A DNA stretch of 64,000 bases from the NCBI GenBank assembly GCA_034435675.1, contig DAOTWP010000132.1:12320-76319 (forward strand), written 5' to 3'. Made by a program: the position numbers and the translations under genes. Source of the stretch: DAOTWP01 sp034435675 (lineage in GTDB: Bacteria > Chloroflexota > Anaerolineae > Aggregatilineales > Phototrophicaceae). Shown here in pieces: positions 42,431 through 51,509 of this stretch. Position 1 is the first letter of the stretch; every line of letters begins with the position of its first letter. The notes below the pieces were generated by a model. That model made no database searches, was not told the origin of the DNA, and saw nothing but the letters and a program-made list of their open reading frames with translations.

Positions 42431-44998
42431 TTATGGCACCTCAATCTCGCCCAGCCACAGGCGTCCATCCGGCGACACGTCATAGACACTGCTGGTTGGC
42501 ATCAGCCGTTCCTGAGTATACGGGTTGTAGAAGCCGATTGCCACACGATACGTGCCGGATTCGAACGCGCGCAGATCTAAAGTGCGGGTTTCCCCAATAT
42601 AGCTCGGCAGGACATTGCCCAGAGGAAGTTGTCCGTTTCCCAGATAGACATCCAGTCCCTGAAGTGGTGGTTGATTGATGTCATCATAGACGTGGATAAA
42701 GAGGCGATAATCACCATACGCGCGCGTATCGAAATACCAACTCAGTTGCACCCATAGCAGCCCGTCAAAACGACTTGTCGGATTTCCAAAGTTTGGCTGT
42801 AGAAAGGCATGATGCAACAGCACCGCATCGTCCTGAAAGCTCGCGCTGCTGTCAGTCGGCACGGGTACGTAGAGTTCACCGCTGAAAATGGCATGCGACG
42901 CCGGGAAATAGAAGCTCTCTTCTCCTTCTGGCACAATCCGAATGGTATTGTGCGGGCGCAGCCGATCGCGTGGAATCGCCGTATAAACATCGAGCCATGA
43001 GCCGGGGCGTTCAGGCACAACGTTGCGATCAAGGAACTCATCGTTGAGATAGACCGCCAGTGTCCCGCTTGCAGCAGAATGTACGCGAGTCACCAGCACC
43101 ACATCATGGTCTGTCGCTGGCAGCGTGAAATCAAATTGTTCGTAACCTCGAACAATGCGCACACCGTCAAGTAAAGGAACGGTTACATTTAACCCAACCA
43201 TCAAATCGAAGTAGGAATATCGAATCTCAAACGGTTCAGATGGAAACCGACCACCAGTCCCACTGTTCACAACCTGATAGTTGTGTTCATGTTCGGAGGC
43301 AATATCGCCTACATAAATACTTGTCACCAATCGCCGCTGACTCAGTGTATAAGTAATATAATCGCCTCCGACAAGGTCGCGGTCATCCCAGAACTCTTCC
43401 CACGCCGGCTCGTAGATCCCCTGCACACTTGCCGCGAGCGCCACATTCACACGGTCATCCAGCACGACCTCAAAACGGGCGCGTTCGTTAGCATACAGGC
43501 TGGTCTGCGCCAGCATCCCCAACCCATAGCCGTGCCCCTCGCCATACGACGCAATATAATCCGGCTGCTGATCGATCAAGAATTCCGCCACACTGCCTGG
43601 ACCATTACGCCAGTACGCTGCCGCGCCGGGGGTCGTCAGCCCGACCATGTCGAGTGTGCTGCGCCCGCCCAGGTAACGCATCAGCCCGACATCATGCACG
43701 GCAACCAGCGCGTCCTCAGCGGTGTTCGCCCGCAGCCACAATGCCATCTGGTAAGGCTGTGCGTAGACATAACCGACATTGGTGTGATAGTAGCCCAAAA
43801 ACTGCGCCCCAATCAGCAGCGCGAACCCCAGCAGAGCAGCACCAGCGCCGGGAATCAACACGGCAAAACGAGTGCGGCAGAGCGCCTGCCAGCCCCATGC
43901 CAGCGCCCACGCAGCAAGGGGAAACATCAGCGCCAGCGCGGGAGTCTGGTAGCGCTTGAAGTGCCAGAATGCGGTGTCCAGCGTGCTAACCGCCCCTGAC
44001 AGCGCCAGCAGCCACAATGTTAGCAGCGTCGCAATACCCCATGCCCGCTGCCGCACGAGCGCTGCCAGCCCAACCAGCCCTAGCGGAAACAGCAGCACGG
44101 GCAGATACCAGCCTTCGCGCGGGCTGTAGCCGGTCAGCCATTCCGCCCACATGCGCACGAAGTTTTCGACAATACGCGCAATGATGACACCCCAATCCTG
44201 CGGAATCAGCCCCAAAAGCGATTTTGCCGCGCTGCCTGACGCGGTGGCAGACCCAGTGAACGCCAGATTGAGCGCTGGTTGCAGAAAACACGCCACCAGC
44301 GGCAGCAGCAGCCACAGCGCCACCCGCGCAAATCCGCCGTTTGCCGGTATCCGCGGGCGGAGCAGCATTACCCCGACAGCGATGATCACGGGCGCCGCCG
44401 CTTCGGGACGGGCAAGCGCGAGCAGAGTTGCGGCAGCAGCAAACAACCGCAGTCGTGTTGTCACCACGGCATAGAGCGTGAACAGCGTGAAGAACACCAG
44501 CAGCCCGGTTTCCATGCCACTCATGAAATGCCATGCGCTGCTGCCTGTCAACCCAAAAGCACATGCCGCCCCTGCGCCCAACCACAGCGGACCGGCACGC
44601 GCGCGCACCAGCAGGTAAACCAGCCACATGCTGCCCGCCAGCGCCAGCGCCCCCACACCCAACGCCCATGCTCCCAGCGCCAGATCATGAAAGCCGCTCA
44701 GATATCCCGCTGCCAGCACATACGGATAGATAAAACTGGTCGCGCCGGAGGTAGGCGGATCACCGGGGTTGTAAATGTAAGACTGTCCCTGCGCAAGCTG
44801 GCGCGCATACTGAAAGTGAATGTACACATCGTCCAGCGGCAGCAGCAGCGTCCCCCGCCCTGCTGCCAGACTCGCGCTGATATATGCCAGCAGTGTCAGC
44901 GCGGCGACAACCCAGCACAACAGCCACACGAGCAGGTTAGCACGCCTGCTCGTCGGAGCAGGTGCGGGTGAGACATCAGGTGCAGAGCGGGTATCCAT
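42431..44998 (-). CDS. GT-C fold membrane glycosyltransferase-like protein
   Basis: 855 residues. The N-terminal about 450 residues have about 11 hydrophobic helices. The first extracytoplasmic loop holds PLDDVYIHFQYARQLAQG, where the Asp pair is the usual catalytic site of GT-C enzymes, and SGATSFIYP, typical of the polyprenyl-phosphate-sugar using family. The last about 350 residues are soluble and beta-rich, probably outside the membrane, of unknown role. It directly precedes xdhC (2 nt), although a link between glycosylation and molybdenum maturation is not evident. Confidence 0.75.
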   Translation of the reverse strand: MDTRSAPDVSPAPAPTSRRANLLVWLLCWVVAALTLLAYISASLAAGRGTLLLPLDDVYIHFQYARQLAQGQSYIYNPGDPPTSGATSFIYPYVLAAGYLSGFHDLALGAWALGVGALALAGSMWLVYLLVRARAGPLWLGAGAACAFGLTGSSAWHFMSGMETGLLVFFTLFTLYAVVTTRLRLFAAAATLLALARPEAAAPVIIAVGVMLLRPRIPANGGFARVALWLLLPLVACFLQPALNLAFTGSATASGSAAKSLLGLIPQDWGVIIARIVENFVRMWAEWLTGYSPREGWYLPVLLFPLGLVGLAALVRQRAWGIATLLTLWLLALSGAVSTLDTAFWHFKRYQTPALALMFPLAAWALAWGWQALCRTRFAVLIPGAGAALLGFALLIGAQFLGYYHTNVGYVYAQPYQMALWLRANTAEDALVAVHDVGLMRYLGGRSTLDMVGLTTPGAAAYWRNGPGSVAEFLIDQQPDYIASYGEGHGYGLGMLAQTSLYANERARFEVVLDDRVNVALAASVQGIYEPAWEEFWDDRDLVGGDYITYTLSQRRLVTSIYVGDIASEHEHNYQVVNSGTGGRFPSEPFEIRYSYFDLMVGLNVTVPLLDGVRIVRGYEQFDFTLPATDHDVVLVTRVHSAASGTLAVYLNDEFLDRNVVPERPGSWLDVYTAIPRDRLRPHNTIRIVPEGEESFYFPASHAIFSGELYVPVPTDSSASFQDDAVLLHHAFLQPNFGNPTSRFDGLLWVQLSWYFDTRAYGDYRLFIHVYDDINQPPLQGLDVYLGNGQLPLGNVLPSYIGETRTLDLRAFESGTYRVAIGFYNPYTQERLMPTSSVYDVSPDGRLWLGEIEVP

Positions 44999-45073
44999 CA
45001 GAAAACAATGGAGGCAGAGCGATCAGCCCGTACCCCCACTGTGATTACTCCGTGATAATTAGCCGAACAGTAA

Positions 45074-46081
45074 TCAGCGGCTGTAGCCATCCGCGAAGAT
45101 GTCTATCATATAGCGCACATCGGGTCCCAGCGGATACAGAATTGGGCAGGTCGCGCCATGCGCAATGTATTCGCGCACCTTCGCCTTGACTTCCTCCGGT
45201 GTCCCCGATGCAGTAATCATCTGCACCACGTCATCCGGCACCAGCCGCATCGCCTGTTCGATCTGCTCCTCCGTAGCGGGCCAGGTCAGCACCTGCGCGA
45301 TGTCGTCCAGCAGTTCCTGTTTAACCCCGCTTGCCTTCATGATGTGCGGCTGCTGCCCCAGATACTGCGTGACCAGCTTGCGCGCCCCGTCCAATGCCTT
45401 CTTGCGGTCACGATCCACCGAGCAGACGACCAACTGCGGGCGATCCAGATCATAGACACTGCGCCCGACCTTCTTGGCACCTTTGTCCAGTTCTGCCAGC
45501 GCGCCCTCGTTGTACTGCGGTGATACCAGATAGTTCAGCACAACGCCGTCAGCGATTTCGCCGGTTAGCGCCATCATCTGTGGACCTGTCGCGCCAATAT
45601 AGATCGGCACATTGCGCGGCTCTTTGCGCCCATGCACCACATCAAGTTCGACATCATCCAGATGCACAAACTCACCGTGAAACGTCACGCGCTCCCGCGC
45701 CAGCAGCGCCCGCACGACGGTCACAACTTCGCGCATAGCGAGCAGCGGCTTCTGACGATTGATGCCCACTTTCGCCGCCAACGGATCCCACCACGCGCCA
45801 ATGCCACAGATAATGCGATCCTGCGCCAGATCATCCAGCGTCAGAAACGTTGCCGCAATCACCGCCGCGTTGCGCGTCCAGTTGTTGATCACGCCGGAGC
45901 CGATTTTGATTCGGCTGGTGGTTGCTGCAAACGCTGCCATCGGCACTACGGCATCACGCACCAGGCGGCTCTCCGCCTGCCAAACCGCTTCAAAGCCGCG
46001 CTGTTCGGCATATTGCACGTACTTAACCGCATCCTGAAGTGGGTGCGCATCCTGCAAATAAAGTGCTACGGAATCAGCCAT
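45074..46081 (-). CDS. LLM class F420-dependent oxidoreductase
   Basis: 335 residues of the luciferase-like TIM-barrel family. It resembles methylene-tetrahydromethanopterin reductase-like F420 enzymes: YAEQRGFEAVWQAES early in the barrel, then the conserved IKIGSGVINNWTRN and the YIGATGPQMMALTGE segment that shapes the cofactor pocket. Flavin use (FMN) cannot be ruled out by sequence alone, but the five F420 genes immediately upstream support F420. Its substrate is unknown. It lies 128 nt after cofC. Confidence 0.85.
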   Translation of the reverse strand: MADSVALYLQDAHPLQDAVKYVQYAEQRGFEAVWQAESRLVRDAVVPMAAFAATTSRIKIGSGVINNWTRNAAVIAATFLTLDDLAQDRIICGIGAWWDPLAAKVGINRQKPLLAMREVVTVVRALLARERVTFHGEFVHLDDVELDVVHGRKEPRNVPIYIGATGPQMMALTGEIADGVVLNYLVSPQYNEGALAELDKGAKKVGRSVYDLDRPQLVVCSVDRDRKKALDGARKLVTQYLGQQPHIMKASGVKQELLDDIAQVLTWPATEEQIEQAMRLVPDDVVQMITASGTPEEVKAKVREYIAHGATCPILYPLGPDVRYMIDIFADGYSR

Positions 46082-46209
46082 AAACTCAATCCTAGTTTGT
46101 TGTTAAGCAGTCGCCGGTCGCCGCCGCACGGCAAGCACTGTGCCGCCAACCGCAAAATCCATTTGATAAAAAGTCCGTCCGCAAAGAACCGTTTTTACAT
46201 TCCCAACGG

Positions 46210-46899
46210 CTATGTTCCGGCTTCTTTCAGCGCCATCACCAGATCGAACATCTGCGCCTCGGACAGAAAGCTGAGCGCCTGATAAGCGCCGCGTTCAATC
46301 ATGCGCAGATAATTCATCAAATCTTCCGGCACATCAATATCCCATAACAAGCGTTCGGAGACATACTTTTCAATATTTGCCCGTGCATCCCGCGCCTGAA
46401 CGACATGGCGGTGATAACTGCCCACCCCGTAAGAGTAGTTCAACAGTCCGGGTGGACTGACATAGAGGGCGTTGGTGCCGTCCTCATTACGGTCTGTGGC
46501 AACAACCACCGTCGGCTCACCGTAAAAGCGCTGCCCCAGCGCAAGCATGGCAAGAATATCGTTTGCATGCAAAAAGGGCAAGTCTGCTGGGAGGATTAGC
46601 ACCGCCTCCCCCCCCCATCCGCCGACAACCTGGGTCGCGCGCATCAACGCGGCATTGAGTTCGGGCGCGCCACTCTCCTGCACGGTGTTTGCGCCGTACT
46701 CGCGGGCGATTGCCAGCGCACGATTGTCACGGCTGATAACCAGCGTGCCGTTCACCTGTGGAACATTGGACATCACCTCAAGCACATGCCGCAGCATGGC
46801 TTCGGCAAGCTGTTCCCGTTGTTCAGGCGTGATTACCCTGGACAAACGGCTCTTCGCCAGCTTAAGCGGTTTAACCGGGATAATTCCCCAAACAGGCAT
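46210..46899 (-). CDS. cofC: CofC/FbiD-type guanylyltransferase of F420 biosynthesis
   Basis: 229 residues from ATG 46899, which overlaps the cofD stop (TGATG). It activates a 3-carbon phospho-acid (2-phospho-L-lactate, phosphoenolpyruvate or 3-phosphoglycerate, depending on the organism) with GTP for CofD. The signature IPVKPLKLAKSRLS is at residues 7-20 and LILPADLPFL is the metal-binding segment. The last about 50 residues form an extra C-terminal helical region. A run of nine G residues lies in the frame (Gly-Trp-Gly-Gly-Glu). Substrate preference cannot be read here. Confidence 0.9.
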   Translation of the reverse strand: MPVWGIIPVKPLKLAKSRLSRVITPEQREQLAEAMLRHVLEVMSNVPQVNGTLVISRDNRALAIAREYGANTVQESGAPELNAALMRATQVVGGWGGEAVLILPADLPFLHANDILAMLALGQRFYGEPTVVVATDRNEDGTNALYVSPPGLLNYSYGVGSYHRHVVQARDARANIEKYVSERLLWDIDVPEDLMNYLRMIERGAYQALSFLSEAQMFDLVMALKEAGT

Positions 46900-47837
46900 C
46901 ACGATTTCCACCCCTCAATCCACGCCAGAAGGCGTTTCGCCAGGACCACTTTATCGTCATCAGTGTGCATTACCGTATCAAACGCGGCTGTACACTCGAC
47001 GGAAAACCGCGCCTCGCTGTCTCTTTCATCATACACGAAACCGTTGATGACGCTGCCGTAATACTGCGCCACCGCCGCCGCTGATGGAACGTAACCCAGC
47101 TCACGCATCAGTTTAGCTGTCGGTCCCTTGATGGCTTCGCCGCCGACGATTGGTGTGACCGCCACACGCGGCACGGCACATGCCAACAGCGCGGCGCGCA
47201 TACCCGGCACCGCCAAAATCGGCGCAATACTCAACCAGGGGTTCGATGGTCCCAGAATGATAGCATCTGCTGCTGCCAGCGCCACCTGCACCTGCATGGT
47301 CATACGCGCCTGTTCCGCGCCGCTGAAGCGCAGCCCGGTCATAACAGGCTGCCAGCGATGCTTAACAAAATACTCTTGAAACGCCAGCGTGCCGAACTCG
47401 GCAGTTTCCACGACGGTAGCGATGGTCTCATCCGTCATCGGCAGCACACGGCTAAGGATCCCCAGCGAGGAGGTCAGTCGCCGGGTGACATCCGTCAGGG
47501 TTTGCCCTTCGCTCAGCCAGGCGGTGCGCAGGATGTGTGTGGCAAAATCCTGGTCGCCCAGCCCGAACCAGGTTTCCTGCCCATAACGCGCCAACGCGCT
47601 GAGCGTCTGCCGCGTATCGTCTGCAACGCCCCACCCAAAGTGGCGGTTAACCAGCCCGGAAAGGGTATACATGATTGTGTCAATATCAGGGCAGATGCGC
47701 AGCCCATACAACCAGAAATCGTCCCCGGTATTGACAATGATGGTGAGATTTTCGGGGGGCAGCACCTGTGCAAGACCATAGGCAAGTTTTGCCCCGCCAA
47801 CACCGCCTACAAGCAAGACTACATTGTTCAGCGCCAA
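46899..47837 (-). CDS. cofD: 2-Phospho-L-lactate transferase CofD
   Basis: 312 residues if started at TTG 47837 (start uncertain; upstream frame stays open but lies within the nitroreductase gene). It transfers the phospho-acid moiety to Fo, giving F420-0 or dehydro-F420-0. Motifs: VGGVGGAKLAYGL (residues 10-22), the NTGDDFWLYGLRICPDIDT segment with the Asp pair, and NRHFGWGVADDT. The overlap with both neighbours (10 nt with the nitroreductase, 1 nt with cofC) indicates a tight operon. Confidence 0.93.
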   Translation of the reverse strand: MALNNVVLLVGGVGGAKLAYGLAQVLPPENLTIIVNTGDDFWLYGLRICPDIDTIMYTLSGLVNRHFGWGVADDTRQTLSALARYGQETWFGLGDQDFATHILRTAWLSEGQTLTDVTRRLTSSLGILSRVLPMTDETIATVVETAEFGTLAFQEYFVKHRWQPVMTGLRFSGAEQARMTMQVQVALAAADAIILGPSNPWLSIAPILAVPGMRAALLACAVPRVAVTPIVGGEAIKGPTAKLMRELGYVPSAAAVAQYYGSVINGFVYDERDSEARFSVECTAAFDTVMHTDDDKVVLAKRLLAWIEGWKS

Positions 47838-48436
47838 AGCACACTCTTTTCCAGTGGGTGGCGTGTTCTGGCATGCGCCACAGCACCCGGCAGCGGATAA
47901 CCCAGCGTGACCAGCCCCTGCGGTTGCCAGTCCGCAGGCAGCGCCAGCGCAGCGCAAACCTCTTCAGGGCTGAACAGCGGCGCACACATCCAGCACGCGC
48001 CCAAGCCCGCATGATGCGCGGCAAGCAGCAAATTCTGTGCCGCCATTGCCACACTCTGCACCGCCATCAGGATTTCATTGTGCTGCCGCCGTTCGTCGGG
48101 ATAATGGTCCATATCTGCCAGTGACAGGCACACGACCACAACCACCGGCGCAGACGAGATGCGTTCGATTGAACGGTGAACATCGCGGGCGATGACGTCC
48201 TCCGGTACATGATCGGCTGCCAGATCGCGCCGCAGACGTGCCGCCATCACCTCCGCTAAGCGCTGCCTGGTTTCAAGCTGCTGCACCACAACAAAACGCC
48301 ATGGCTGACGATTATGCGCCGATGGCGCACGCAGCGCGGCGTTGAGCAGGGTTTCCAGCAGTGCGACTGGCACAGCATCCGGTGAATACTGACGCACTGA
48401 ATGGCGTGTATAGATGGTTTCAAGCAGCGTCATCAT
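47828..48436 (-). CDS. FbiB-like nitroreductase (candidate dehydro-F420-0 reductase)
   Basis: 202 residues of the NADH oxidase/nitroreductase fold. The phosphate-binding RHSVRQY (residues 11-17) and NRQPWRF (42-48) are FMN contact motifs, and GACWMCAP is in the second half. In actinobacterial FbiB this domain is fused after the CofE domain and reduces dehydro-F420-0; here it is a separate gene next to cofE (88 nt). It overlaps cofD by 10 nt. A general nitroreductase is possible, but the position argues for F420. Confidence 0.82.
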   Translation of the reverse strand: MMTLLETIYTRHSVRQYSPDAVPVALLETLLNAALRAPSAHNRQPWRFVVVQQLETRQRLAEVMAARLRRDLAADHVPEDVIARDVHRSIERISSAPVVVVVCLSLADMDHYPDERRQHNEILMAVQSVAMAAQNLLLAAHHAGLGACWMCAPLFSPEEVCAALALPADWQPQGLVTLGYPLPGAVAHARTRHPLEKSVLWR

Positions 48437-48524
48437 ACCAGGCGAATGCCTCCCTGCGTGCGGTGCGCCAGCATGTTACAGTCACTATAACACACTACCA
48501 CACGATGATCAGACCAATATTAGA

Positions 48525-49289
48525 TTAGCGGTACAAGTCCAGTTCCGGAGCACGGTAAAGGTCGCTTGCCCGCCCATCGCCCGGCGGCACTTCCAGTCCG
48601 CGCACCAGCACCACCGGTAGTCCTTCGTTGGCTTCGCCGGTGAGCAGATTCGCAGCAGAAGCAAGCTGATCGGCAAAAGCCTGCACGCTGATACGCAGTT
48701 CCCTGCCAAATAAATCCTCCCGCCCGCGCAAATCCACCAGCGCAGGCAGCCCCGCAACCCCCACCGCCACGCCGACATTGCCCAGGCGGAATGGGCGTCC
48801 ATGTGAATCGGTGATGACAATGCCAACCACTGCGCCGGTGGCTTCGTACAGCGCCTCGCGCAGTTTTCGCGCGGAAGAATCGGGGTCCAGCGGCAGCAGC
48901 AGCACCCGGTTATCCCCATCTTCAACATTGGACTGGTCAATTCCCGCATTAGCCGAAACAAAGCCCAATCTGTGCTGCACCACCAGCACACCCAGCGCTT
49001 TGCGCGAAATGCGCTGGCTTTCGCTCAAAACCAGTTCAACCACGCGCGGGTCTTTGCGCGTTTCTTCCGCAAGCTGCCGGGCAGCTTCGCCGGGAGTAAC
49101 GCTAACAAGTTCTACATAGCGCCCTTCGGCTTTGGAGACAATTTTGGATGTCACGACCAGCACATCGCCGCTTGCCAGTGTCACACCAGTCGTTTGCAGC
49201 GCGTTTAAAATCAGCGCGCACAGGTCATCCCCCGGCGCAACCAGTGGAATACCGTGCAGCGGGGTCAGCAGCATGGATTTAGGTGTCAT
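48525..49289 (-). CDS. cofE: F420-0:gamma-glutamyl ligase CofE
   Basis: 254 residues. It adds glutamates to F420-0 with GTP. Motifs: LVVTSKIVSKAEGR, LSESQRISR, VSANAGIDQSNV and ITDSHGRPFRLGNVGVAVG, all characteristic. It lacks the C-terminal nitroreductase domain of actinobacterial FbiB, which lies on the neighbouring gene. The NpdG gene is 15 nt upstream. Confidence 0.95.
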   Translation of the reverse strand: MTPKSMLLTPLHGIPLVAPGDDLCALILNALQTTGVTLASGDVLVVTSKIVSKAEGRYVELVSVTPGEAARQLAEETRKDPRVVELVLSESQRISRKALGVLVVQHRLGFVSANAGIDQSNVEDGDNRVLLLPLDPDSSARKLREALYEATGAVVGIVITDSHGRPFRLGNVGVAVGVAGLPALVDLRGREDLFGRELRISVQAFADQLASAANLLTGEANEGLPVVLVRGLEVPPGDGRASDLYRAPELDLYR

Positions 49290-49304
49290 AATCCACCGTG
49301 CCTG

Positions 49305-49985
49305 CTACTCAATGCCCGTAATGCGAATGCCCGCGCCTTTGACCTTGTACGCTTTGTTGATATACAGCAGTACCGGGGTTAATGCCTCAACCGCCACCGC
49401 ATTTGCCAACGGTCCGGCATCAATACCACGCATCCCGGCGGCTTCGGCAAGCTGGATAGCGTGTGTTTTTGCGTCGGCATTATCCCCACACACCAGCACA
49501 TCGCAGTCAACGCTTACGTTAGGATTCTTCATTTTCTCCGCGCTGACATTCTGGAAGGCGGAAACGACCTGCACGCTGTCCCCCAGCAGCGCCTGCGCTT
49601 CCAACCCGGCGGCTTTGCCAGCCGGCACATGCACGGTGCGCACATTGGGTGGCAGCAGCGGCACGGTGACATCCACCAGCACCTTGCCGGTCAAATGCTC
49701 CCGCACACTTTCCAGCGTGGCGCGATGCGCCTCATACGGCACGCTGAGAATGACGAGGCTGGCGGCTTTGGCGGCGTCGGCGTTATCCATACCCAACAGA
49801 TAATCGCCGCCCAGTTCGGCGTTCAGCTCTGCGGCACGCGCCGCGGCACGCACAGCATCGCGCGAGCCGATAATCACCCGGTAGCCATTCAACGCCCAGC
49901 GCATCGCCAGCCCGGAACCTTCCTTACCCGTTCCTCCCAGCACCGCAATCGTCATAACGATAGAGTCGTCGCGTAAATCAGACAC
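49305..49985 (-). CDS. npdG: F420-dependent NADP reductase (NpdG/Fno type)
   Basis: 226 residues from GTG 49985 (AAAGGA 7 nt upstream); an ATG ten codons in is possible. It transfers hydride between F420H2 and NADP+. The Rossmann motif VLGGTGKEGSGLAMRWA and the phosphate-binding SRD after beta-2 match the family, as does the F420-binding segment NVSAEKMKNP. It probably recycles F420 for the LLM oxidoreductase and other enzymes. Confidence 0.92.
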   Translation of the reverse strand: MSDLRDDSIVMTIAVLGGTGKEGSGLAMRWALNGYRVIIGSRDAVRAAARAAELNAELGGDYLLGMDNADAAKAASLVILSVPYEAHRATLESVREHLTGKVLVDVTVPLLPPNVRTVHVPAGKAAGLEAQALLGDSVQVVSAFQNVSAEKMKNPNVSVDCDVLVCGDNADAKTHAIQLAEAAGMRGIDAGPLANAVAVEALTPVLLYINKAYKVKGAGIRITGIE

Positions 49986-50157
49986 AGTTTTTTCCTTTAG
50001 TCCTGGTGTTCGGCAGGCGGCTATCTGCACGCCTCCACCGCGAATGATGTAGACTACTCAGCCCGCTGCACTGTTCAAACGCTTATAGGGAACCAGCGCC
50101 AGCGAACCCATACACGACAGTTTGAGTGCTGCGCATGCGCCGGGCACGAAGGCATAC

Positions 50158-51507
50158 CTACCCTGCTGCGGCAATCCGGTAAAAACGCTCCCAGACTTCG
50201 GGCGCCAGCGCCAGCGCCTCCTGGGCGATGACATCTTCGTCGAGCGTCAGCAGTTGGCGGTCACGCATCAACACGTTTCCGTCAACGATTGTCGTAGTAA
50301 CCATCGAGGGTTCAAAGCCAAACAGGATATGCCAGGGAAGATTCTCAGCCGTCAGGGGCGTAAAGGGATGGTAATCAACAAAAATAAGGTCCGCCCGCGC
50401 ACCTACCGACAGCTCACCCAGCCTAAAATCCGGCAAATGGTCAAAGCAGGTTTCCACCAGGCGCGCATTGTTATAGGCGGCGATATGCGCTACCGCAGCA
50501 CCATTGGCGCGGCGCGGATCGCGATTGACCACCTTGTGCAGCAGATAAGCTGCTTTCCATTCCTCCCACATAGCATTACTGAAGCCGTCGTTCCCCAGAC
50601 ACAGACGCAGATCATATTCAACCATGCTGTCGAAATCCATTGCACCGACCCCATTGTTCATGTTCGAACGCGGTTGATGCGTCACCCAGGTCCCCGTTTG
50701 GTACAGCAGTTCGCGTTCAACATCAGTCAGGTGAATGCAATGCGCGGCAATCGTGCGTTCACCGAGGATGCCGTACTGGTGCAGCCGTTCGACAACGCGC
50801 TTGCCGCTGCGCGCGAAGCTGTCTTCCTGATCCGCCTCATGTTCAGCCACATGAATATGGAACCCACTGCCCAGCGGCAGCGAATCGGCAACGAGGCGCA
50901 GCGTCGCGTCATCAAGCGTCAGGCTGGCGTGCAGCCCGAACAATCCAGCGATCCGGGGATGCTCAATCTCCCTAAGAAAGCGCAGATTCTCGTTGATTCC
51001 GGCATCGCGTTTTTCGCGTCCGTCGCGGTCGGTGACTTCGTAACACAGCACCGCCCGCAGCCCGGCCTGATTGACCGCGCCGGCAATCACATCCAGACTC
51101 CCGTCAATAAAATTGGGGCTTGCATGGTGGTCAATCAGTGTCGTTGTGCCGTGTTTGATCGCATCCACCAGGCAGACCAGCGCACTCAGGCGCACGCTGT
51201 CCGCATCCAACGCACGATCCAGCACCCACCACAGACGGCGCAGGATTTCGGGAAAGTTCGCCGGGGAATCGCCGGGGATTGCCAGCCCGCGCGCATAAGC
51301 GCCATAAAAATGGGTGTGGGCGCAGATATTGCCGGGCATCACCACCTGCCCATGGGCATCCAGCAGTTCGGCGTCAGGGTAGCGTTCACGCAGTTCCGCG
51401 CTGCGCCCCATCGCCTGAATGACTCCAGCGTCAATAAACAGTGCGTGGTCGGTCAAAATCTGGCAAGGATTGCCCCATGTCACCAGGGTTGCATTCGTAA
51501 TAAGCAT
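50158..51507 (-). CDS. ssnA: SsnA-like aminohydrolase (selenium metabolism marker)
   Basis: 449 residues of the amidohydrolase superfamily. Metal ligands are HTH (residues about 63-65, GNICAHTHFYGAYARG), a later HVAEHE, HC in AAHCIHL and Asp in LGNDGF. The family is a marker of selenium-dependent molybdenum hydroxylase loci, and the enzyme is predicted to deaminate or open a purine product. Its start is 2 nt from the stop of the unknown gene 51510-52193; the npdG gene begins 172 nt downstream. Confidence 0.82.
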   Translation of the reverse strand: MLITNATLVTWGNPCQILTDHALFIDAGVIQAMGRSAELRERYPDAELLDAHGQVVMPGNICAHTHFYGAYARGLAIPGDSPANFPEILRRLWWVLDRALDADSVRLSALVCLVDAIKHGTTTLIDHHASPNFIDGSLDVIAGAVNQAGLRAVLCYEVTDRDGREKRDAGINENLRFLREIEHPRIAGLFGLHASLTLDDATLRLVADSLPLGSGFHIHVAEHEADQEDSFARSGKRVVERLHQYGILGERTIAAHCIHLTDVERELLYQTGTWVTHQPRSNMNNGVGAMDFDSMVEYDLRLCLGNDGFSNAMWEEWKAAYLLHKVVNRDPRRANGAAVAHIAAYNNARLVETCFDHLPDFRLGELSVGARADLIFVDYHPFTPLTAENLPWHILFGFEPSMVTTTIVDGNVLMRDRQLLTLDEDVIAQEALALAPEVWERFYRIAAAG

Positions 51508-51509
51508 AT

